43,500 bases of DNA from Myxococcales bacterium (GTDB taxonomy: Bacteria; Myxococcota_A; Polyangia; Haliangiales; Haliangiaceae), in contig JAQBQF010000039.1 in NCBI GenBank assembly GCA_028287115.1, positions 1 to 43,500 of the forward strand. Reading direction: 5' to 3'. This document shows positions 27,001-37,512 of the stretch, in pieces; the first letter of the stretch is position 1; every line of letters begins with the position of its first letter. The notes under the pieces are model-generated. The model did not search any database. It saw only the letters and a program-made list of their open reading frames with translations, and had not been told where the DNA came from. The position numbers and the translations under genes were made by a program.

Positions 27001-27544
27001 GATCCCGAGCGCCCCACCTCGCGCGGGACTCGCGCTATTTCCCGACGGCACGGCGGCAATCGCGACCGACCGCGAGCTTCGCGTGTGGCGCACGGGGGCC
27101 GCCGATGCGCAGGTCGTCGCGACGTTCGAGAAGCCGATCGCGATGATCTCGATCATCGATCCGGCGAAGCTCTTCGTCGTCTGCACGGATGGCAACCTGT
27201 CGCTGATCACACTCGAGGGCGGGCGCGCGGACATGCAGCGCCCGATCGGCGCGACGCCATCGATCTCGACGGACGGCGTGATCGCTTCGATTTCGGCGGC
27301 CGGCCTCCTCGAGCTCTACGATCCCGTCGCCGACGAGCAGTGGACGCTCGCGACGCCGAAAAGCGGGCAAGCCTTCAGCGCCGTCCAGATCTCCGCCGAT
27401 GGCCGGCGTGTCGTCGCGGTGACTCCGGAAGGCCTGCTCGTGTGGACCCTCGCGCTGCCGCAAGACGCCGACGAGACCGTGCACTGGCTGGGCGGGATGA
27501 CGAACGCGTTCTCCGACGACGGACGAACGCTGAGCTGGAAGTGA
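24065..27544 (+). CDS. Membrane Ser/Thr protein kinase fused to beta-propeller, with expanded activation segment
   Basis: This 1159-residue protein has a disordered N-terminus (1-72) and then a PknB-type kinase domain. Its motifs are ARGGMGRVV (81-89), VALKEA with Lys 103, IVHRDIKPSNIL (192-203), DWGLAK instead of DFG (214-219) and GTPGFMAPE (287-295). A membrane helix follows at about 411-431, then a charged coil, and from about 500 a long extracytoplasmic part of WD40 or similar blades (for example DGQRALAAGDDGVVRIYDLL). DWG is seen in other active kinases of this group. About 70 residues lie between DWG and GTPG, against about 20 in typical relatives, because of a 13-residue tandem repeat. 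The start is an GTG-type codon at the quoted position, with an upstream gene 20 bases away. Confidence 0.88.
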   Translation: MSDDAKVKATLDGRPDHEASHASEAAENLGTTQMTVGASFDSQGAAPRMQTMVPNTDHPAPQSAPPAMPQDPRYQITSEIARGGMGRVVEATDTVLGRTVALKEALSLDAESLRRFKREVHITARLEHPSIVPVHDAGISPDGSPYYVMRKVTGRPLEELVARAPDLADRLAMVPHIVATTHAIAHAHSRGIVHRDIKPSNILVGDAGETIVIDWGLAKAIGEPDELRTTAPRVPEGNGEDSLHPPVPESKGADSLRPTGPERRGADSLRPTGMDDSLRTRAGIVFGTPGFMAPEQLRGAAVDERCDVYALGATLYHLLARKPPHHNKHADEVMRAAVAGPPVPLRELVPGVPPELATIVDKALAHDAKSRYQDAGALAEDLNRFLTGQLVASHHYSRSEKLGRFISKNRVPVAVAVAAIVAMIVGGWIAVRSIVRERDRADAQARLALSEKRVVEQQRQEVIAHVDQLTLKEAGRNAESNPTLAAAMIKPLAAKRWRSVRAVAAAARSSGIAFGLPASAHTQSLEMSRDGQRALAAGDDGVVRIYDLLHRKAVTVFDAKAAAMARFADGERRIVVFHGTILTIIDATSGAHHDVIAPGEVIKLAVSGPIVYWIDTVGAVWTLDLAATKPEKLSLGESVTAVVPSPDGRWVALAGGEHLLLVDRTQPAFPPEVIYEGAARDLAWAADASHIVGLIDQEVVDLSMMPARTVVQRMMVGNRNAVTYNGGRIATAGPTGIAFPSRDESRVRKETGDFTLGLREARGGVVVTGGTQGIVKVLSDDGSRTLQSPVARLSHLEASPSAAWVIAATDNLLLVWDLEAVQPHHVTQAAPSGVGFVSGDHAIVAFEGAPAQWIDLATGKASSLGSILPGISAVIAAPDRQRAVVIDGTHRARIVAASGDPIDVAGDIDLAAFIDDHQLVVATSQGELRLDDHAQQTSLGHHTGRMVALAATQTGWIAAASSDRALWRGKLGGRDATLAIPSAPPRAGLALFPDGTAAIATDRELRVWRTGAADAQVVATFEKPIAMISIIDPAKLFVVCTDGNLSLITLEGGRADMQRPIGATPSISTDGVIASISAAGLLELYDPVADEQWTLATPKSGQAFSAVQISADGRRVVAVTPEGLLVWTLALPQDADETVHWLGGMTNAFSDDGRTLSWK
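24784..24900. repeat. In-frame 39-bp tandem repeat in the kinase activation segment
   Basis: GGATTCACTCC begins at 24784, 24823 and 24862, a period of exactly 39 bp. The second and third units share GCGGATTCACTCCGACCC and the following ACGGGG without change. A shortened relative (GATTCGCTCCGC) follows at 24890. In protein terms the units read DSLHPPVPESKGA, DSLRPTGPERRGA, DSLRPTGMD, then DSLRTRAG. The DNA core can form a small CGGA/TCCG hairpin, and its complement GGGTCGGAGTGAATCC resembles REP-type repeat ends. Confidence 0.88.
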
Positions 27545-27602
27545 AGGCGTTACCTAGATGGCTCGCTGACCTGGCCGTGACTCGGTGCTACAACCCAACT
27601 TG

Positions 27603-29089
<1,487 letters not shown>

Positions 29090-29090
<1 letters not shown>

Positions 29091-30049
29091 TGGCAGATGA
29101 CGTCAAGAACGAGCTCGCGCTGATCCGGCCGATGATCGCCACGGATCTCGATCGTGCCGGCAAAGGACAGCTCGTCTATGTCGGACGCGATGGGGAAGTC
29201 AAACACCCCGCGATCGTGCGCAATCGTCAGATCGCGGCGTACACCGCGTTCGGCACGATCACCCTCGCCGGTGTCGCGCTCGCGGCGACCTCGTTCCCCG
29301 TGCTCGTCCCGTTCTATCTCGCGCTCGGCGGGCGGTTCTTCGCCACCGTGCGCGCGGTCAAACGCGTCAACGAGGCGAGCGTCGCGCTGTCGAAAGGCGA
29401 TTCCGCGACCGGTCGCGCCCTCGCGGAGCCGGTGACGCGTGCGTGGTGGGCGCCGGGACGGGTGCGAGCGCTCGCCGAGCTTCGTGTCGCGATCGCCGAT
29501 GCACTCGACGGTCATGGCGAGCGAGCCCTCGAACGCGTGCGCAGCGCCCGCGCGAGACTGTCACCGCGACTGATCCAGCACCAGTTCTCCTACTACACCG
29601 AGATTAATTTGTTGACGGCGCTCGGTCGCACGAAGGAAGCGCGGCTCGTGCTCGAAGCTCGCGGCGACGTGCCGGCCGGCGAAGTGTTGAGGCTGTCGTA
29701 CTGGATCGCGCAGATGCACTTGTGGGTCGCCGATCATGCACCGAAGCTCGCGACCGACGGTCCGTATCGCGCGGCGGTGCCGACGGGCAAGCTCGAGATC
29801 GACGAGCAGGAGCTACACGATCGCATGCGCAAGGGTCTGTCGATGACCGCCGGCGCCGATCTGCTGCTGCTCTGCGCGTGGTGTTACGCGTTTCGCGGCG
29901 AGCACGATGACGCACGGTTCGCCTGGCGCGAAGCGAAACAGCGAGAAGGCTCGCAGCGCCTCGATGTCGCGATGCCCAAGCTCGCCGAATGGATGATCCA
30001 GTACCAGAAGGATCATCCCGAGCTCGATCATCCCGACGAAGAGCCCTGA
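29090..30049 (+). CDS. Membrane protein with TPR-like helical region
   Basis: The 319-residue product has a soluble N-terminus (1-45), a hydrophobic stretch with two possible helices (about 47-83, AAYTAFGTITLAGVALAATS and LVPFYLALGGRFFA), and a long helical region with TPR-like character (RALAELRVAIADALDGHGE, TEINLLTALGRTKEARLVL, LLLLCAWCYAFRGEHDDA). The C-terminus is acidic. It overlaps the cysS stop by one base, so it is coupled to it. I do not recognise the family. Its last 22 bp overlap the end of the convergent glutaredoxin gene. TPR regions usually mediate protein contacts, and here the partner is unknown. Confidence 0.68.
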
Positions 30050-30312
30050 GCCGATTCGCCCGCGAGCATCCGATCGAGCTCGCCGCGCCGATCGAGTGCA
30101 CGCATGTCGTCGTAACCGCCGATCGATCGATCGGCGATGAAGATCTGCGGGACGGTCGATTGATGAGTCGTGTCGAGCAGCCACTTGCGTGTCGTGTTGT
30201 CGCCGGTGCAGTCGATCTCTTCGAACGCGACACCCTTCTCGTTCAAGAAGCGAGTCGCCGCCGTGCAGTAGCCACACCATTTGCGCGTGTAGATTTTGAC
30301 GGCCGCGGCCAT
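30028..30312 (-). CDS. Glutaredoxin
   Basis: This small dithiol oxidoreductase reduces disulfides or glutathione adducts with glutathione in the cytoplasm. The 94-residue product has a thioredoxin fold with VKIYTRKWCGYCTAATRFL (active site CGYC), the cis-Pro segment STVPQIFIADRSIGGYDDM, and the usual FEEIDCTGDNTTRKWL between. This resembles GrxC-type glutaredoxins. ATG 30312 is used because it starts right before the first strand. The TTG six bases upstream is unlikely. It lies 54 bp downstream of the proline-rich gene on the same strand, and its 3' end overlaps the convergent TPR gene. Confidence 0.9.
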   Translation of the reverse strand: MAAAVKIYTRKWCGYCTAATRFLNEKGVAFEEIDCTGDNTTRKWLLDTTHQSTVPQIFIADRSIGGYDDMRALDRRGELDRMLAGESAQGSSSG

Positions 30313-30366
30313 GTCCAAGCATAGCGCGTAGAAAACACGGCTACGACCCGCACTGCACGCTGGGAT

Positions 30367-31980
30367 TTATTTCTCTTCAGCGTCCTCGGAGAGATACGCG
30401 AGGATGACCTCATCCAAGCTTTTCTCCGAAATCAGGCCCTGGCCGAAGCCCCGCGCTTCTTCTTCGCGTGCCTTCCGCACTTTGGGTGTCGCCGGAGGTT
30501 TTTGCGGCGCCCCGACGATCACCGCCGGGCGGGTCGTGATCACCCCGGCCCCACCGGGCGACGCCGTGCGGGGCGAGGCGGGGTTTGCCTGGTGGGAAGG
30601 CGTCGGTGTCCGAGGCCGGGCGGTCAAGTTGTTCGGGCCGGACGACTTGCCCTCGGGTTTCGGTAGCGGCTGGGTTCCGGCGCTGGTCGCGTTCTTGAAC
30701 GTGACGACCGGTGCGGATGTCGGATCTTTGCGAGGCCGCCCGAGCCCCGACGGAATCGGCTCCTTCGTGTTCCCGCTGCGGTTGACGATGTACTGACCGG
30801 GACGTTCGGAGCGGTCCCCGGGCGGAGGCTCGGCCGATGACGGCGCCGGCGCATAGACCTCGATCACTTCGCTCTCGCGACGTGCGCGGCCATCTTCGGT
30901 GGGCACCGGACGGGTCATCACCGTCGGAGGCGTCACCGCCTGACGCGACGGCGACCGTGCCGGACGCGCGAGAGGCGGCAGCGTGGCCGCGCCGTGGCTC
31001 GCATTCCGCATCGGCGTCGGAGGGAGCGGCGTGATCGTCGAATCGGTCGCGCTCCGTGCGTGCACCGGATCCATGTCGGGCGGTGACTCGACGGCCGTAT
31101 CGCGCGCAGCCCGCGAGCGACCACCGTCTTCAGGCTCGAGGCTGATCTCGATCTCGGGCGACGAGTCGATCCGGAAATCGGTCGGCATCGGAACCGCCGC
31201 ACGCGAGCTCGTTCCAGTGCGGGACGGAATCGGCGGAGGTGCTGCCGTGGCGCGTGGAGTCGCCGTGCGCGGCGGCGCGGGGGTCGACGGAGTGGATGTT
31301 CGCGCCGGCATCGGGACGGGCGAGGTACGCGGCGTCGCCGGGGCGGGCGTCATCGAACGTCCCGTCAACGTGCGAGCATTCGAGAGCGTCGCCGCGCCGG
31401 CAGCAACCGCGGCGGCAACCGCTCCCGCGTTGTCGGTCAGCGTCGGCTCGTCGAGTGGAGGTGGAGGCGGAGGCTGCAGCGGCGGACGAGGGGCCGCCTT
31501 GGGGGGCGGCGGGACCATCGCAGCGACGGTCTCGGTACGCGGGGGCGCCAGGGTCGGAGCTGCTTTGGGCGCGAACGGTGGCGCGAGCTCGATCGGCTCG
31601 CTTGGAGGGTCGAGAGTCAGCGTCGGCACCGGGCTCAGGTCGACGACGCTCGGGCGTTCGGGAGCCGGCTCTTCCTTGACCCCACGCGGCAGGAGGCCCG
31701 GGGTGTCTCCTAGGTACTCGTCGATCTTGTCGTCGAACCCGCCTTTTTTCAGCTCCTTCAGCACAGCCTTGTGCTGAGCCTGCATCAGGTTCTTGATCAC
31801 ATCCTCGACGGCGCCGACGTCGTAGACGAGCTTTCGGGTCGCAACGATCACACCACCATGAAACATGTGCGTGAACAGATGGGGACTTTGGAGGCCTGAG
31901 TCCTCGGTCTGGACGTGGAAGACCAGACCTCTGTACCGAACGTTGTGGTTATAACCGAGGATGGGTGAACGCTTGGCCAC
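30367..31980 (-). CDS. Conserved myxobacterial-type protein, proline-rich C-terminus (MAKRSP family)
   Basis: The 537-residue protein has a compact N-terminal domain of about 95 residues: MAKRSPILGYNHNVRYRGL, FHVQTEDSGLQSPHLFTHMF, GGVIVATRKLVYD, then a helical segment to about residue 80. The rest is nearly all Pro, Ala, Thr, Ser, Arg and Val and likely disordered, ending in a short helix with EEEARGFGQGLISEKSLDE. From memory, the N-terminal block recurs in deltaproteobacterial genomes without known function. It would suit a binding module joined to a long linker. The start is a GTG with no clear Shine-Dalgarno. The glutaredoxin gene follows. Confidence 0.72.
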   Translation of the reverse strand: MAKRSPILGYNHNVRYRGLVFHVQTEDSGLQSPHLFTHMFHGGVIVATRKLVYDVGAVEDVIKNLMQAQHKAVLKELKKGGFDDKIDEYLGDTPGLLPRGVKEEPAPERPSVVDLSPVPTLTLDPPSEPIELAPPFAPKAAPTLAPPRTETVAAMVPPPPKAAPRPPLQPPPPPPLDEPTLTDNAGAVAAAVAAGAATLSNARTLTGRSMTPAPATPRTSPVPMPARTSTPSTPAPPRTATPRATAAPPPIPSRTGTSSRAAVPMPTDFRIDSSPEIEISLEPEDGGRSRAARDTAVESPPDMDPVHARSATDSTITPLPPTPMRNASHGAATLPPLARPARSPSRQAVTPPTVMTRPVPTEDGRARRESEVIEVYAPAPSSAEPPPGDRSERPGQYIVNRSGNTKEPIPSGLGRPRKDPTSAPVVTFKNATSAGTQPLPKPEGKSSGPNNLTARPRTPTPSHQANPASPRTASPGGAGVITTRPAVIVGAPQKPPATPKVRKAREEEARGFGQGLISEKSLDEVILAYLSEDAEEK

Positions 31981-32077
31981 CGGGTAACGAGGGTACCACG
32001 TCGGGCCAGGCTTGTAATTCCGTCGCGGGGTTGGTACTCACCCTCTCTGGGCTTCACTCTCGAAGCTTGCTTGGAGG

Positions 32078-32093
32078 CCCCGCTCTCGCGGGG
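32078..32093 (+). other. Small hairpin before the DUF1232-like gene
   Basis: CCCCGC and GCGGGG form a perfect six-base stem around TCTC, twelve bases before the start codon. It lies in the leader of the DUF1232-like gene, where it could affect ribosome access. The 125-bp gap to the divergent upstream gene holds no clear promoter. Confidence 0.4.
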
Positions 32094-32105
32094 TACGCAT
32101 ATCCC

Positions 32106-32717
32106 GTGACGATTACAGCGGAGTCGAAGTTCGTCGAGCTCATTCGGTCTTGGCTAGTGTCCCTACCTCACGACCTCAAGATCGCTTTTGATGCGAGGGA
32201 TGACGAGAACCTGCCGAGACCGGCACGAGAAATCGCTACCGGCGTCGTCATCTACATGTTGTCTCCGAAGGACGCGATGGGTACCGCGACGTCCACGGGC
32301 AACGACCTTGTAGTCAGCTATGCCGACGATGCGGTTCTGCTGCGTCTCGCCCTGCAAAAGGCGCTCGACAAAGGTGAGGACCAGCAAGCGTTCAGGGATC
32401 GGTTCCCGGAGCTCTTCGAGGATCTCGAAGAGAACCTGAAGCTCTGCAAGTCGGTCATGGGCGATCTCATGACGTGGCTCGAGAGCAAGGTCCCGACGCT
32501 CGCGTCCCAGCCGTACAAGGGCAAGAAGGTCGCCGTCTACATCGACAACGACGAGGCACGCGAGCAACTGTTCGAGGACGGCCTCGTGTTTCGGACCGAC
32601 TATCCCGTCGACGAAAAGACGATCGGCGACAAGCTGAAGCGTGCCGCGACGGTGATCGACGTGATGAAGCGCCGGCGCGCCGACGAGCTTCGTGCCAAGG
32701 GCACGAAGGCTTCCTAG
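32106..32717 (+). CDS. DUF1232 (YkvA-like) protein
   Basis: The 203-residue product has the DUF1232 core [19 protein letters not shown], a variant of the family hallmark YLLSPIDLIPD, followed by [24 protein letters not shown]-terminal helical part is rich in Lys, Asp and Glu ([32 protein letters not shown]). DUF1232 proteins are small and often membrane-associated, with unknown roles. Here the family's usual Asp-Leu-Ile-Pro-Asp is partly lost (KDAMGTAT). The start is GTG 32106. The stop shares CTAG with the stop of the convergent murI. Confidence 0.72.
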   Translation: MTITAESKFVELIRSWLVSLPHDLKIAFDARDDENLPRPAREIATGVVIYMLSPKDAMGTATSTGNDLVVSYADDAVLLRLALQKALDKGEDQQAFRDRFPELFEDLEENLKLCKSVMGDLMTWLESKVPTLASQPYKGKKVAVYIDNDEAREQLFEDGLVFRTDYPVDEKTIGDKLKRAATVIDVMKRRRADELRAKGTKAS

Positions 32718-33553
32718 AGATCGACCAGGTCGAAACCCGTCAGCGGTTCGCCGAGAAATCTCGGTGCGAGCTCGTCGAGGCGTGAGGTATCGGTCGCGAA
32801 GCACTGCAGCTGACCGGCGGCGTTGCGCCGATTCGGGCCGGACCCGAGCGCGTCGCGCGCGGCCTCTGCCATCGCACTCGCCGAATCGACCACAGCGACG
32901 GGGCGTCGTGCGATCTCCGCGGCGATTCGCGCGAGCACATCACGGAGCAACGGATAGTGCGTGCACCCGAGCAGCAGCGTGTCGATCGCCGGATCTTGTG
33001 CGAATAACTGCGTGAGATAGCGGCGCGCGACGAGCGCCGCGACTTCGTCGTCGATCCAGCCTTCTTCTGCGAGCGGGACCAGCATCGGGCACGCGAGTGC
33101 CGTCAGCTTCGCGTTCGCATCACGCGCTCCGATCGCGCGCGCATACGCATTCGACCGCACGGTGCCGAGCGTGCCGATCACGCCGATGTGACCGTTCGTC
33201 GTCGCGGCAAGCGCGCTCGCGGCTCCCGGATCGACGGCGCCGATCACGGGCACCGGGCTCGCCGAGATCAACGCCGGCAGCGCATTCGCAGATGCCGTGT
33301 TGCATGCGATCAGTACGAGCTTCACGTGGTGATCGAGCAAGAAGCGCTGGCAGCCCAGCGAGTATTTCTCGACGGTGCGCGGAGACTTACTTCCATAAGG
33401 AACGCGCGCGGTGTCGCCTAAATAGACGATGTCCTCGCCGGGAAGCGCCCTACGAAGAGCTCGCACGACTGTGAGCCCACCGACACCCGAATCGAATACA
33501 CCGATCGGGTGACGCTCCGTCACCGTTTGCTTCGTCGTCGATTCTTGCCCCAT
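32714..33553 (-). CDS. murI: MurI, glutamate racemase
   Basis: MurI converts L-Glu to D-Glu for peptidoglycan, independently of cofactors. The 279-residue product has both catalytic Cys: [15 protein letters not shown] and [15 protein letters not shown]. The N-terminal [45 protein letters not shown] and the Asp after DSASAM match the family. It is convergent with the DUF1232-like gene. ATG 33553 is chosen because it starts close to the family's usual length. An extra N-terminal extension lacks conservation. It lies far from the dcw cluster. Confidence 0.95.
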   Translation of the reverse strand: MGQESTTKQTVTERHPIGVFDSGVGGLTVVRALRRALPGEDIVYLGDTARVPYGSKSPRTVEKYSLGCQRFLLDHHVKLVLIACNTASANALPALISASPVPVIGAVDPGAASALAATTNGHIGVIGTLGTVRSNAYARAIGARDANAKLTALACPMLVPLAEEGWIDDEVAALVARRYLTQLFAQDPAIDTLLLGCTHYPLLRDVLARIAAEIARRPVAVVDSASAMAEAARDALGSGPNRRNAAGQLQCFATDTSRLDELAPRFLGEPLTGFDLVDL

Positions 33554-33876
33554 GACGTCTCCGGATTGCGACGAGCTGTCACAGGCACTCCCTATCCGGC
33601 AACTCAACTTGCCGGCGTAGTTAGCTCGTCGCTAGGGAAACGCCTTAACGACGCCGAGACTTCCGCTGCGCTCTACAACCCGTGCGGCTGCCTTCGAAGG
33701 CCCACAAAAGGTCGAGGAACGTCGCGGGCTTCCGGTCGAGTGAAGCGTAGAAGCGCGTGATGCCGGGCATGCTGCGCTCTGCGTCGGGCAGCTGCCTCTC
33801 TGTGATACGTCCTTGCACCGGTGAGCGCCTGGAGCACGCTCTGTACCAGAGTCGTGGTAGAGGTGTCCGCCTCGCA
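33554..33876. other. Gap with structured murI leader and possible gene remnant
   Basis: Right before murI (on the minus strand) lies a two-tier stem: GCGACGAGCT (33568-33577) pairs perfectly with AGCTCGTCGC (33623-33632), enclosing a CCGGCAA/TTGCCGG hairpin at 33596-33615. Further on, minus-strand 33645-33770 holds a 41-residue open frame with gene-like codons in its first 28 residues (MPGITRFYASLDRKPATF, then LDLLWAFEG), perhaps a gene remnant or a short gene. No other coding signal is convincing, and the true start of the HD gene is unclear here. Confidence 0.5.
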
Positions 33877-35016
33877 ATGCTGGGCGCACAATCTGATCGT
33901 ATGCGCGGCCTCGTCGAGGCGGATCCCGTTGTTCTCATCGAGATTGCAGGTGTGATTGCGACCGAGGGTCGCCCACCCTCGGAGAACGTGACGCGCATCG
34001 CGCAAGATCACGCAGCCCGACTTATCGAAGCGGACAAGGCTCGGCTTCGCGCGGCGGTCGAGCAAGCGATCCTCGGGCGTGATGTCGACGCGGCCCTCGA
34101 GTGGCTGCGACAGACCGGAATTCTCAGCGTGCTGTTCCCCGAGCTCGCGGCGACGGTCGATCTCGTCCAGGAGACCGGACGCCAACACAAGGACGTGTGG
34201 GATCACACGAAGCAAGTCGTCCGGCAGACCGTCGGCCGGCCGCTCGTGCGCTGGGCCGCGCTCCTCCACGACATCGGCAAAGTTCCGACGCGAACGTTCA
34301 CTCCCGAAGGCGTTCACTTCCACGGTCACGCCGAAGTCGGCGCACGGATGTTCGACAAGGTGAGTAACCGCTTCGCCTTCTCGCGCGACGAGCGGCAGAC
34401 GATCCGGTTTCTCGTCAAGCATCACCTGCGCACGAACCAGTACAGCGATCAGTGGACCGACAGCGCGGTGCGCCGGTTTCATCGCGAGATGGGGGCGCAC
34501 ATGACGGACCTCCTCGATCTGTCGCGCGCCGACATCACGTCGAAGCGACCGGGCCGCCGCAAGCAGCTCCTCGAGCAGATCAGCGCGCTCTCGGAGCGCG
34601 TCGAGCGCCTCGTCGCTGCAGACGCGAAGCTACCGCCGCTGCCCGGCGGTGTCGGCAACGCGATCATGACCGCGTTCGAGCTCGCGCCGAGCCGTCTGAT
34701 CGGCGATCTCAAGCGCAAGCTCGAGGCGCAGATCGAGAGCGGCGAGCTCGAGGCACGTCGCGAAGATGCCTACTACGTCGCGTACATCGCGCGACACGAT
34801 CTCGTGCCCGACATCGCGCCCGAAAAGAAGGCCGCGATCATCGAAGCCGGTGGGCTCGTCGGCGACGACGCGCTCGTCGCCGATCTCGAAGGGCCGCACA
34901 AAGGCATCGATCGCGATGATCCTTCGCCGGGCGTGCTCGCCTGCGGCCACGATCCCGATAACGATCCCTGCGTGCACCGCGACGCCGACCCCGACGATCC
35001 GAACCTGCGCCGGTAG
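33877..35016 (+). CDS. HD-domain protein, CCA-adding-enzyme-like without catalytic head
   Basis: The 379-residue product resembles the C-terminal half of class II tRNA nucleotidyltransferases: AVEQAILGRDVDAALEWL, TGILSVLFPELAATVDL, DVWDHTKQVVRQTV, then the HD motif WAALLHDIGKVPTRTF with His and Asp, and HFHGHAEVGARMF. A long helical region follows (LLDLSRADITSKRPGRR). The polymerase head with its DxD motif is absent, so it is not a complete CCA-adding enzyme; it may be a phosphohydrolase or phosphatase. The start is uncertain: ATG 33877 is a compromise, GTG 33757 extends a region of lower GC3, and GTG 33988 follows GGAG closely. The C-terminus is acidic and Asp/Pro-rich. Confidence 0.75.
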   Translation: MLGAQSDRMRGLVEADPVVLIEIAGVIATEGRPPSENVTRIAQDHAARLIEADKARLRAAVEQAILGRDVDAALEWLRQTGILSVLFPELAATVDLVQETGRQHKDVWDHTKQVVRQTVGRPLVRWAALLHDIGKVPTRTFTPEGVHFHGHAEVGARMFDKVSNRFAFSRDERQTIRFLVKHHLRTNQYSDQWTDSAVRRFHREMGAHMTDLLDLSRADITSKRPGRRKQLLEQISALSERVERLVAADAKLPPLPGGVGNAIMTAFELAPSRLIGDLKRKLEAQIESGELEARREDAYYVAYIARHDLVPDIAPEKKAAIIEAGGLVGDDALVADLEGPHKGIDRDDPSPGVLACGHDPDNDPCVHRDADPDDPNLRR

Positions 35017-35077
35017 AACTTCAGGTCGAGATCAGCGGCGGGCGTCGACGGCAGGGTGGCTGCGGGATGGCGACCAC

Positions 35078-35263
35078 GTGTACGATCGACTGCGCCGCGA
35101 CCAATACCGCAATGGTGCGCAGGTCGACTGCACCGGTCGGTGCACGTTCGATCACCCATACCCCGACCCTGGCGGGTGCCGGCTCGAGCGCTGCGCTGCG
35201 AACGTGCGCAGCGCCGATACAGCGGATCCGAACGTGTGCTCGTTTGGCTCGACCTGCCCCTAG
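35078..35263 (+). pseudogene. Cys-rich coding remnant (uncertain)
   Basis: The frame from GTG 35078 gives 61 residues with six Cys: VDCTGRCTFDHPYPD, GGCRLERCAANV and NVCSFGSTCP. Third-position GC is high, as in the neighbouring real genes, and the Cys spacing looks like a disulfide-rich secreted domain. No signal peptide or clear start precedes it in this frame, so it may be the 3' end of a broken gene. Overlapping frames on both strands are open too, so this is a weak call. Confidence 0.3.
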
Positions 35264-35291
35264 GTCAGAACCCGACGAGACGCCGAAAAGC

Positions 35292-35323
35292 ACGAACGCC
35301 CGGGCGGCAACCCAGGCGTTCGT
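35292..35323 (+). terminator. Possible terminator hairpin before the RNase E/G leader
   Basis: ACGAACGCC pairs with GGCGTTCGT (nine bases), extended by GGG/CCC after one mismatch, with loop CGGCAA. A short T-run (TTTC) and AT-rich sequence follow. It fits an intrinsic terminator for the HD gene or the remnant before it, although the T-run is imperfect. Confidence 0.55.
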
Positions 35324-35578
35324 TTCAACTTAGATTAACTAATTTAGGGACGTAGGCCGGGGCTTAGAGATAACCGAGCTACGTTGGCCAGGGCGGCAAC
35401 CCTGACGCGGCCCAGCATAAAGCAAGGTGTAGGCCAGCCTCACCAGTCGAGACGCAATCGCTTGTTTTACAAGCATTCTCGTGTTACCGAGTCCCCTCGA
35501 CCCCTCTTAGAACAAGCCCGTGCCACGACATCCATGTCGCGCGGCTCCGGAGTGGGCGCAACGAATTGCAGAGTTTCC

Positions 35579-37327
<1,749 letters not shown>

Positions 37328-37512
37328 CTTCGAGAGCGCTCGGCGCGCAGGTTCTCTCGCGATCGTCGCGGGGTGCTCGCTGCGACCGGTGGACCCGACC
37401 TACACGCGGCACCTGCCGAACCCTGCCGGTCGCTGTGGGCGTGACCACGGATCGAATCGATTCGCGGCGTCGTGCGTCGAACCAGCGATGGCCGTCCGAG
37501 ATTTGGTTGGTT

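Larger units (their letters stand above)
35017..35578. other. 562-bp intergenic stretch: Cys-rich frame, hairpin and RNase leader
   Basis: The first part holds a possible Cys-rich coding remnant (35078-35263, separately listed). A hairpin follows at 35292-35323, then an AT-rich block (TTTCAACTTAGATTAACTAA region, 35324-35346) that stands out from the GC-rich surroundings. The rest (35347-35578) has several small stems before the RNase E/G start: ACGTAG/CTACGT (35350-35355 and 35379-35384), GGGCGGCAACCC (35391-35402) and GCTTGTTTTACAAGC near 35460-35474. No certain promoter is identified. Confidence 0.5.

Noticed and set aside
35017..35578. tRNA or other known RNA gene in the intergenic stretch
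   Set aside because: No cloverleaf or known riboswitch core could be recognised; only simple stems are seen.
37453..37464. Palindrome CGAATCGATTCG before the lipoprotein gene
   Set aside because: A 12-bp palindrome is expected by chance several times in this window, and no paired site or promoter supports it.
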